Shown here in pieces: positions 7,930-12,125 of a stretch of 12,125 bases of DNA. Position numbers and translations under genes: made by a program. How positions within the stretch are numbered: position 1 is the first letter of the stretch; the number at the start of each line of letters is the position of its first letter. The notes under the pieces were generated by a model. That model worked only from the letters and a program-made list of their open reading frames with translations. It made no database searches and had not been told where the DNA came from. Source of the DNA: JBAXAB01 sp043718245 (GTDB taxonomy: Bacteria > Patescibacteriota > Minisyncoccia > Phycocordibacterales > CAIZLB01); assembly GCA_043718245.1 (NCBI GenBank), contig JAYSWB010000047.1, positions 1 through 12,125 of the forward strand, read 5' to 3'.

Positions 7930-7961
7930 AGAAAAAACGAAACCCCCTCTTTTGGAGGGGG
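7930..7961. terminator. hairpin terminator between convergent pgk and HIT genes
   Basis: CCCCCTC (7943-7949) and GAGGGGG (7955-7961) form a 7-bp GC-rich stem with a 5-base loop. On the minus strand it is followed by a T-rich tract (complement of GAAAAAACGAAA, 7931-7942), making a good intrinsic terminator for the HIT gene. On the plus strand the downstream T-run is missing, so stopping pgk transcripts would depend on the hairpin alone. A small GGCC-TAAG-GGCC hairpin follows at 7972-7983. Confidence 0.7.
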
Positions 7962-8025
7962 AATCTCAGTTGGCCTAAGGGCCGTAGTGGTGTTATATTA
8001 GCAAACTCGACGTGGTTGTCAAGTT

Positions 8026-8436
8026 TTAAATCAACTCTTTCTTAACCTTCTCCCCAAACCCTTCCATTTCACCCTCCTCGTAACTTTTCTCCGGCCAATC
8101 CTTCAACCCATCATCGTTAAACCTCGGAATAATATGAATATGCGAATGTAAAACATGGGGAGGATTTTCTCCGTTGTTTATAAGCAAGTTTACTTCATCT
8201 GCATCAAGTCCGTTCTTTACAGCAATGCTCATTTTCTTAGCAGTCAAGATCAGCCTGCAAGCTAATTCATCTGACCATCCATAAGTAGTCTCTACGTGGT
8301 CTTTGGGGATTACTAATACATGTCCTTTATTTACCGGGTGAATACTTAAAAACGCCAAAGTTTCGTCATCTTCGTAAACTTTATGTGCGGGTGCTTCCCC
8401 TCTAACTATCTTACAAAATATACAATCTGAGTTCAT
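8026..8436 (-). CDS. HIT-family (histidine triad) nucleotide-binding hydrolase
   Basis: HIT proteins (HinT/HIT-like) hydrolyse nucleoside phosphoramidates or related nucleotides in the cytosol. The hallmark HxHxH is visible as HSHIHIIPRF, preceded by 'LLINNGENPPHVLH'. The N-terminus DCIFCKIVRGEAPAHKVYEDD and 'HPVNKGHVLVIPKDHV' are classic family signatures. Two in-frame ATGs are close together, at 8442 and 8436. The second is preferred because the -10 box (TAGAAT, 8448-8443) lies immediately before the first, placing the transcription start at about 8436. This gives 136 residues, a normal size. The C-terminal tail is acidic (EKSYEEGEMEGFGEK). The gene is divergent from recJ across 27 bp. Confidence 0.93.
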   Translation of the reverse strand: MNSDCIFCKIVRGEAPAHKVYEDDETLAFLSIHPVNKGHVLVIPKDHVETTYGWSDELACRLILTAKKMSIAVKNGLDADEVNLLINNGENPPHVLHSHIHIIPRFNDDGLKDWPEKSYEEGEMEGFGEKVKKELI

Positions 8437-8442
8437 GACCAT

Positions 8443-8471
8443 ATTCTATGCTAAAATTGCCCAATGGCAAA
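8443..8471 (-). promoter_or_regulatory. promoter of the HIT gene, -35 inside recJ
   Basis: On the minus strand TTTGCC (8471-8466) and TAGAAT (8448-8443) are spaced by 17 bases. The -10 differs from TATAAT at one base; the -35 is weaker. Predicted initiation falls on the second ATG of the HIT gene (8436). The -35 hexamer lies within the first codons of recJ, so the two divergent promoters interlock. Confidence 0.5.
8449..8457 (+). promoter_or_regulatory. extended -10 promoter of recJ
   Basis: TGCTAAAAT fits the extended -10 form TGnTAnAAT-like, with one mismatch in the hexamer. Seven bases after the hexamer is 8464, the A of the recJ ATG, which predicts a leaderless mRNA. There is no Shine-Dalgarno between 8437 and 8463. 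The -10 boxes of recJ and the divergent HIT gene are only 3 bases apart. Confidence 0.6.
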
Positions 8472-10149
8472 ATACCGCATTCGAGATATAGCTGAAGGAA
8501 ACTTGATAGATCATTTACTTTTCCATCGAGGTATTAAAACAAATGAAGAAAAGCAGGTATTTTTAAACCCTGATTATGACAAGGGAACTCACGATCCATA
8601 TTTGATGAAGGATATGGAGAAGGTGGTTAACAGAATATTTGATGCTGTAAGTAATAAAGAGAAGATTTGTATTTATACAGACTACGACGCAGATGGAATT
8701 CCCGCCGGAGTCGTCTTTCACGACTTCTTTAAGAAGATTTCATATGAAAATGTAATGTTTTACATTCCACATCGCCACAAGGAAGGTTTTGGATTAAATA
8801 GTGATGCAGTAGAGAAGATTGCTAATAGTGGAGCGAAGTTATTGATTACAGCAGATTGTGGAATCGCTGATGTTGATGAAGTTGCTCACGCGAATTCATT
8901 GGGAATGGAGGTGATTATTACCGATCACCATTTGCCGCATGAAAAACTCCCCGAATCATATGCCATTCTAGATCCGCAACAGCCAGGGTGTACTTATCCT
9001 GAAAAGATTTTGTGCGGGTCGGGGGTGGTCTATAAATTGATTCAGGCTTTATACAAAAAATTTGGAATAAAAGACGGAATGGAAAAGTGGTCACTGGATA
9101 TGGTTGGACTTGCCACTTTGTCCGATATGGTGCCTTTGATAGGAGAGAATAGAATTTTGGCTTCGTATGGGTTGAAGGTGATGAGGAAAAATGTGCGGGT
9201 CGGACTGCAGCAATTATTTCTCTCACTTAAGCTTGATTCAAAAAGTGTCTGTGAAGATGACATTCAATTTTTGGTAACACCTCGCATAAATGCTGCGTCG
9301 CGTATGGCTGATCCGGTTATTGCTTTTGAATTACTTTCTACTGATGATGTGGTAAAGGCAAAAAGCTTGTGTAAAGTTCTTACAGATATAAATAATGATA
9401 GGAAGGTTCAAGTCGGTCTCATCTCAAAGGACATCAAGAAAAATCATCGCGATGTGGATTTTAAATCGGCACCTCTAATTGTAGTTGGAAATCCGAATTG
9501 GAAACCGGCGCTATTGGGGCTTGTGGCAAATTCCCTGATGCGCGATTACAACAAGCCGGCCTTTGTTTGGGGAAGAGATGAAGAGGGGGTTCTAAAGGGA
9601 TCGTGCCGTTCGAATGGTTCGTATCACTTGGTGGATTTGATGACGGCCGTTGAGACTGGTGTGTTAAAAGAAGCGGGTGGACATGCCATGTCAGGAGGGT
9701 TTGCTGTTCACGAGGAACATATTCATTTGATTTCTGATCATTTTGTAAATGCGATGAAGAAAGTTTCTTTAACAGAAGTAGATAGTGCGATTGAAGTTGA
9801 TAGTGTATTAAAAGTTTCAGATATCAATTGGAAGTTTTGGGATTCGATTGAAAAAATGGCACCTTTTGGAGAGAAAAATTCTAAACCGCTTTTTATGCTT
9901 CAGAAGGTGACTGTGGTTGGGTATAAAAAATTTGGTAAAGCAGGAGAGCATGTTGAAGTGCGGGTGGAGGACGGTGATTCGATTTTACCAGCGATTAGTT
10001 TTTTTAATGCGGAGAATCCGGCGTATCATGTGGAAGTGAATGATGTGATTGATATGGTGGCGACGGTGGAGAAATCGAATTTTAAAGGGCGGCCGGAGTT
10101 GAGGTTGAGGGTGGTGGATATTTTGAGAAACAAGAGTGCTATTGACTAA
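8464..10149 (+). CDS. recJ: single-stranded-DNA-specific exonuclease RecJ
   Basis: RecJ is a 5'-3' single-strand exonuclease of the DHH phosphoesterase superfamily, used in recombination and repair. DHH motif I is TDYDADG with D75 and D77 as metal ligands; the eponymous DHH motif is D154-H155-H156 in ITDHHLP. Further conserved features are 'DMVGLATLSDMVPL' (about 213-226), 'RINAASRM', and the DHHA1 signature GGHAMSGGFAV around H407. A C-terminal OB-fold (about 450-556) contains 'MAPFGEKNSKPLF', typical of RecJ. At 561 residues it is complete for the family. The ATG at 8464 is supported by the promoter position. The stop codon is inside the promoter of the downstream DGR target gene. Confidence 0.95.
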   Translation: MAKYRIRDIAEGNLIDHLLFHRGIKTNEEKQVFLNPDYDKGTHDPYLMKDMEKVVNRIFDAVSNKEKICIYTDYDADGIPAGVVFHDFFKKISYENVMFYIPHRHKEGFGLNSDAVEKIANSGAKLLITADCGIADVDEVAHANSLGMEVIITDHHLPHEKLPESYAILDPQQPGCTYPEKILCGSGVVYKLIQALYKKFGIKDGMEKWSLDMVGLATLSDMVPLIGENRILASYGLKVMRKNVRVGLQQLFLSLKLDSKSVCEDDIQFLVTPRINAASRMADPVIAFELLSTDDVVKAKSLCKVLTDINNDRKVQVGLISKDIKKNHRDVDFKSAPLIVVGNPNWKPALLGLVANSLMRDYNKPAFVWGRDEEGVLKGSCRSNGSYHLVDLMTAVETGVLKEAGGHAMSGGFAVHEEHIHLISDHFVNAMKKVSLTEVDSAIEVDSVLKVSDINWKFWDSIEKMAPFGEKNSKPLFMLQKVTVVGYKKFGKAGEHVEVRVEDGDSILPAISFFNAENPAYHVEVNDVIDMVATVEKSNFKGRPELRLRVVDILRNKSAID

Positions 10150-10171
10150 GTAGCTCTTAATGTAGTATAAT
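10142..10171 (+). promoter_or_regulatory. strong promoter of the DGR target gene
   Basis: TTGACT (10142-10147) and TATAAT (10166-10171) are spaced by 18 bases and nearly match the sigma-70-type consensus. It overlaps the recJ stop codon at 10147-10149. Initiation near 10178 gives a 5' leader of about 145 bases before the target gene ATG at 10322, unlike the leaderless promoters elsewhere in the window. Confidence 0.75.
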
Positions 10172-10203
10172 ATAAAAAGTAGAGAACTTTAAAAAATATT
10201 TTC

Positions 10204-10257
10204 AGTAGTCATAGCCAAAAGACCTTGATCTATCAACGTTTTCTGGCTATGACTACT
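10204..10257 (+). promoter_or_regulatory. long leader hairpin (14-bp perfect inverted repeat)
   Basis: AGTAGTCATAGCCA (10204-10217) and TGGCTATGACTACT (10244-10257) are exact reverse complements. The 26-base loop can itself fold (TTGA at 10224-10227 with TCAA at 10232-10235), so almost the whole 54 bases can pair. It lies in the predicted 5' UTR of the target gene, without a T-run, and is followed by smaller hairpins (CCTC/GAGG near 10272-10285; GTGC/GCAC at 10297-10310). It may act in mRNA stability or translation control, or be a remnant of an inserted element; nothing decides between these. Confidence 0.75.
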
Positions 10258-10311
10258 ACGGTCAAGCTCTGCCTCGGATTAGAGGAAAAATCCAACGTGC
10301 AATTTAGCACA

Positions 10312-10317
10312 AGGAAG
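10312..10317 (+). promoter_or_regulatory. canonical ribosome binding site of the DGR target gene
   Basis: AGGAAG within AAGGAAGAAG lies 4 bases upstream of the ATG at 10322. This Shine-Dalgarno-like site supports that start and stands out, since the neighbouring housekeeping and pilus genes show none. A GTGC-AATTTA-GCAC hairpin ends just before it and could modulate access. Confidence 0.7.
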
Positions 10318-10321
10318 AAGT

Positions 10322-10966
10322 ATGTCAGAAGATAGATTCGCAATGGCCGACCTTACAGGTGGGCAAATGAATGCCGTCGTAAAAAAACTCGGAGGCACTC
10401 CTGGAGCGTTGAAATTCCTACGAGGCGAACTCGTCGTCGTTCCTCTCGAACACGTCCTCAAACCTCAGGTCCTGAAGATCGACCGCACCAATCCTTTCGA
10501 CCCCGCCACATTCATCGGCGAAGGTTGGATCATCTGGCGCGGTCCCAAGGACGGGAAAGGTCTCAAAGGAGATGAAGAGCAGGACAAGCGCTCGCTCGCC
10601 ATCACTGAACTTGACCCGACGAAGCTCATCGCCCAGACGGGTCTGAATGAAGGCGAAAGCACAGTCACCGGCGAAGAAAAACGCGCCCGTCTCCTTCTCA
10701 AGGCGATTCAGGCAGACGCCAAGATCGGCGAAGCGCTCTACAAGGAAGAGAACCAGACGACTTTGAAGTGGCTCCACAAGACCCTCAACGTCACATGGCT
10801 CGAATTCCTCGGAACGACCCTTCGCTACCCGGACGGCGACCGTGGCGCTCTGTATCTCTACCGGAGCGGTGACGGTTCCTGGGACTGGCGCGGCCCGCTG
10901 GCTCGACGACGACCGCAACGCCCGCGGTCCTGCGCTCTGTTTCGCAGAGTAGCTCTCGGGCCTTGA
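10322..10966 (+). CDS. DGR variable target protein (frameshifted within its variable repeat)
   Basis: This is the protein diversified by the retroelement. As sequenced it reads 214 residues, ending in an arginine-rich tail. Its 3' end is the variable repeat, and comparison with the template shows one extra G at 10892/10893. Without it the frame continues as WLDDDRNARGPALCFAE and stops at TAG 10950-10952 (209 residues), matching the template reading. From residue 191 on, the annotated tail is therefore out of frame. The N-terminal part (about 12-37, TGGQMNAVVKKLGGTPGALK onward to FLRGEL) and 'EGWIIWRGPKDGKGLKGDEEQDKRSLA' style middle, shown here only as landmarks near residues 62-90, resemble Patescibacterial DGR targets as I recall them. 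The C-terminus 'ALYLYRSGDGSWDW' fits a C-type-lectin-like variable fold. There is no signal peptide or membrane segment. The gene is visibly more GC-rich than its neighbours. Confidence 0.85.
   Translation: MSEDRFAMADLTGGQMNAVVKKLGGTPGALKFLRGELVVVPLEHVLKPQVLKIDRTNPFDPATFIGEGWIIWRGPKDGKGLKGDEEQDKRSLAITELDPTKLIAQTGLNEGESTVTGEEKRARLLLKAIQADAKIGEALYKEENQTTLKWLHKTLNVTWLEFLGTTLRYPDGDRGALYLYRSGDGSWDWRGPLARRRPQRPRSCALFRRVALGP
10819..10946 (+). repeat. DGR variable repeat (VR)
   Basis: These 128 bases align with the template repeat at 11373-11499 with 18 substitutions and one inserted G. Every substitution is at a template adenine: 14 A to G, 3 A to C, 1 A to T; none is at G, C or T. They change 13 codons of the intended frame, mostly AAC (Asn). 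The last 18 bases or so (from TCCTGCGCTCTG to TTCGCA) are identical, as expected for the initiation end of mutagenic homing. The in-frame stop lies three bases after the repeat, so the VR is the very C-terminus of the target. Confidence 0.95.
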
Positions 10967-10986
10967 TCACTGTGGTCTCCTCTGAC

Positions 10987-11022
10987 CCTTTGAACTTTGC
11001 CCTTCGGCGCAAAAAGTTAAGG
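10987..11022 (+). promoter_or_regulatory. UUCG-capped hairpin 41 bp downstream of VR (candidate homing hairpin)
   Basis: CCTT (10987-10990) pairs with AAGG (11019-11022), AACTTT with AAAGTT, and TGC with GCA around a C-TTCG-G tetraloop, with two small bulges and one C-C mismatch. In the Bordetella phage DGR a DNA hairpin shortly after VR is needed for efficient retrohoming; this structure is in a comparable position. A role here is inference. It could also simply be a transcript 3' structure. Confidence 0.5.
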
Positions 11023-11049
11023 AAAGGTTTCAGCTTAGAAAAACCTTCC
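11021..11049 (+). repeat. second hairpin in the VR-TR spacer
   Basis: GGAAAGGTTT (11021-11030) pairs with AAACCTTCC (11041-11049) with one bulged base and a 10-base loop. It is adjacent to the UUCG hairpin, with which it shares the GG at 11021-11022 so that the two may compete, and to the terminator that follows. Confidence 0.5.
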
Positions 11050-11051
11050 AG

Positions 11052-11077
11052 CCCCGTTGCATTTGCGCGGGGTTTTT
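11052..11077 (+). terminator. intrinsic terminator of the DGR target gene
   Basis: CCCCG (11052-11056) pairs with CGGGG (11068-11072) across an 11-base loop and is followed at once by TTTTT (11073-11077). It lies 100 bases beyond the target gene stop and separates its transcript from the template-repeat region. Confidence 0.75.
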
Positions 11078-11372
11078 ATATATCTAAATTTAACTTTTTA
11101 ATATAAAATGAAAAACGGTAGTAGGTGAATATGGGAGAGATTAAGGTTTCTCCCTACCGAATCCAGTATCCATGCATCGAGAGTATCTGCGGTCAAGGCT
11201 TCAGGTAGAGTAGTGCATGCAGACACTTCAACAAAAATGAAGATACTTGGTGTAAGGCACTATGGCATTAGCCCAGTAGGTCATCCTGCTGGATGAGATG
11301 CCGAATACGATTCAACTCTGAGATCGTCACGCGACTTCAAAGGGTGGTGGAATAGACGGTGCTTTATACAAT

Positions 11373-11499
11373 CCTTCGCAACCCGAACGGCAACCGTAAC
11401 GCTCTGTATCTCTACCGGAACGATGACGGTTCCTGGAACTGGAACGCCAACTGGCTCGACAACAACCGCAACGCCAACAATCCTGCGCTCTGTTTCGCA
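11373..11499 (+). repeat. DGR template repeat (TR)
   Basis: This 127-base repeat is the unmutated donor for the VR at 10819-10946. In the target frame it reads with AAC (Asn) at most variable positions, for example RNPNGNRNALYLYRNDDGSW and then NWNANWLDNNRNANNP, the usual design that lets adenine mutagenesis reach many residues without stop codons. An open frame runs through it (from 11359), but its reading past 11499 shows no homology to the target and it is not considered a gene. Conservation with VR begins at CCTTCGC (11373); just upstream, one T/C difference and then no similarity set the boundary. Confidence 0.95.
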
Positions 11500-11554
11500 A
11501 CTCTTTTCATTTCTCCTCTGTCTATATGGCGGAGGAGTTTTGTTTTAGGAGTTG
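11498..11554 (+). terminator. two-tier hairpin immediately after TR
   Basis: CAACTC (11498-11503) pairs with GAGTTG (11549-11554), and inside it CTCCTCTG (11513-11520) pairs with CGGAGGAG (11530-11537) with one G-T wobble. TTTTGTTTT follows the inner stem, so it may terminate the TR RNA. The outer stem begins on the last two bases of TR. It also overlaps the 3' end of the opposite-strand avd-like gene. Confidence 0.55.
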
Positions 11555-11911
11555 TGCTGATATCTGTCCTTGCCATCCACCGAGCATTTTCCCTATCTCT
11601 TCTAAGGGTGTGGAGAGCGCAATATATTTCTTACTATCAAGTGACTTGGTTTCCCACAACACCATTAAAAGTATCTTTGCAGTATCAACTTTTCTTTTGG
11701 CCAATCGGACCCATGGCTGCTTCTCATCTTTAGGTAAAAAACTTGCAACCGATATTGCTTCAATGGTTTCTACAAATAATGTATCGATCCTCTGACCAAG
11801 AGAGTGTCTATGGATTTTTGGGATAGTTTGGTAATAGCCATACCAGAGAATATATAGCCTCTTTAAGCATTGAAGCACTGGTAGTATTTCTCGGGGGGGG
11901 GTAGTATTCAT
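11522..11911 (-). CDS. avd: Avd-like four-helix-bundle accessory protein of the DGR
   Basis: In DGRs, Avd is a small basic helical-bundle protein that binds the reverse transcriptase and the template RNA and is needed for mutagenic retrohoming. This 129-residue product fits in size and pattern: four predicted amphipathic helices, with LPVLQCLKRLYILWYGYYQ (helix 1), 'RHSLGQRIDTLFVETIEAI' (helix 2), 'WVRLAKRKVDTAKILLMVLW' (helix 3) and 'YIALSTPLEEIGKMLGGW' (helix 4). These resemble the 'four helix bundle protein' family linked to DGRs. The frame is open up to a TTG at 12019, but the ATG at 11911-11909 just precedes the conserved domain and is preferred; no Shine-Dalgarno is visible. It is transcribed against the target and TR, an unusual orientation. 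A run of nine C's occupies codons 4-7. Confidence 0.8.
   Translation of the reverse strand: MNTTPPREILPVLQCLKRLYILWYGYYQTIPKIHRHSLGQRIDTLFVETIEAISVASFLPKDEKQPWVRLAKRKVDTAKILLMVLWETKSLDSKKYIALSTPLEEIGKMLGGWQGQISAQLLKQNSSAI
11893..11901 (-). repeat. nine-base C tract at codons 4-7 of avd
   Basis: Nine G's on the plus strand give ACC CCC CCC CGA in the avd frame directly after the start. Loss of one base would bring a TAA at codon 16. Such tracts are common slippage sites for phase variation and for sequencing error. Confidence 0.8.
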
Positions 11912-12055
11912 AGTATGTCTTTTTGTATTTTTAGGTATAACGATATCATCTCCTTGGAAAATTTGCTTGAAGCTTGGCGGGAATTTATTAGTGGTAAAAG
12001 AGGAAGAAAGGATGTGCAAGAATTTGAGGAGTAAAGGCGATTTCTAGGTGCTAAA

Positions 12056-12125
12056 TTAACTCTTGTTAAGTAATTCAGAGATTACTTTGTACCTTCGGTC
12101 TTTGCGTAATCCATGATGCTGTGCC
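12056..12125 (-). CDS. possible C-terminal end of an unidentified gene (cut by window edge)
   Basis: A minus-strand frame open from the right edge reads AQHHGLRKDRRYKVISELLN and then K-S-stop at 12058-12056. The basic, helix-like tail looks plausible as a protein end and would lie 144 bp upstream of avd on the same strand. With only 22 residues the family cannot be told; the missing reverse transcriptase is one possibility but no motif supports it. Another minus frame is open for 16 residues, so chance is not excluded. Confidence 0.3.
   Translation of the reverse strand, partial: AQHHGLRKDRRYKVISELLNKS

Larger units (their letters stand above)
11102..11555 (+). ncRNA. candidate template-repeat RNA of the DGR
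   Basis: The 290 bases between the terminator and the TR contain no convincing gene but several hairpins. A TATAAA box at 11102-11107 could start an RNA near 11114. That RNA would begin with CGGTA...TACCG (11115-11119/11155-11159) enclosing GGGAGA/TCTCCC, followed by CTTCA/TGAAG (11226-11242), then GGCAT (11264-11268)/ATGCC (11298-11302) enclosing TCATCC-TGCT-GGATGA (11281-11296). The TR follows, and a two-tier hairpin with a T-rich tail ends the unit near 11555. DGRs need a structured RNA containing TR as the template; the boundaries here are my inference. Confidence 0.5.

Noticed and set aside
7991..7999. TGTTATATT as an extended -10 promoter after pgk
   Set aside because: It would drive only antisense RNA into the HIT gene and has no other support.
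10418..10918. Long minus-strand open frame opposite the target gene
   Set aside because: GC-rich coding DNA often leaves the opposite strand open; the plus strand has promoter, Shine-Dalgarno and VR, while this frame has no recognisable domain.
11359..11733. Open frame of 124 codons running through the template repeat
   Set aside because: The first part is the TR itself, which serves as a donor; downstream of 11499 it runs antisense to the avd-like gene and has no start context or homology pattern of its own.
11526..11795. Plus-strand frame opposite the avd-like gene
   Set aside because: The minus-strand product shows a recognisable four-helix-bundle pattern; this is its shadow.
11912..12019. 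N-terminal extension of avd from TTG at 12019
   Set aside because: The extra 36 residues resemble nothing in the family and precede the conserved bundle; the ATG at 11911 gives the usual length. If the C tract varies, this should be revisited.
1..12125. CRISPR array, tRNA or rRNA genes
   Set aside because: No regularly spaced repeats, no cloverleaf with a TTCGA-type arm in proper context and no rRNA core sequence were seen by reading both strands.

Overview
The window looks like part of a Candidate Phyla Radiation (Patescibacteria, probably Parcubacteria-like) genome. The grounds are gene content and protein style: a compact type IV pilus cluster with several diverged minor pilins, a short phosphoglycerate kinase, an AT-rich background with genes 1-4 bases apart and few Shine-Dalgarno sites, and a diversity-generating retroelement (DGR) whose target protein resembles ones I recall from these genomes. 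This is inferred from the sequence, with no database search.

Layout. 1-52 is the start of an IS30-like transposase gene running off the left edge (minus strand), followed by its probable inverted-repeat end and a gene-free stretch to 229. 230-5989 is a plus-strand pilus operon: PilB-type assembly ATPase, PilC platform protein, three class III-signal pilins or pseudopilins (GspH-, PilV/GspI- and PilW/GspJ-like) and a large PilX/GspK-like protein lacking Glu5. 6004-7925 is a glycolytic pair, tpiA and pgk, with a TAATG overlap. A hairpin terminator at 7943-7961 separates them from a minus-strand HIT-family gene (8026-8436). That gene diverges from recJ (8464-10149) through a 27-bp gap. Several of these genes have a -10 box only about 5-15 bases before the ATG, which predicts leaderless or nearly leaderless mRNAs.

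10142-12125 is the accessory part: a DGR. A consensus promoter overlapping the recJ stop and a leader with a 14-bp perfect inverted repeat precede a GC-rich target gene (10322) whose 3' end is the variable repeat (VR, 10819-10946). A template repeat (TR, 11373-11499) lies about 430 bp downstream. All 18 substitutions between them fall at TR adenines, the signature of adenine-specific mutagenic retrohoming. A four-helix-bundle Avd-like gene lies beyond the TR on the opposite strand. No reverse transcriptase is visible; it may lie past 12125.

The most notable points are a one-base insertion inside the VR that shifts the target protein out of frame, a 9-base C tract at codons 4-7 of avd that could act as a slippage switch, and structured noncoding DNA/RNA between VR and TR and just after TR.
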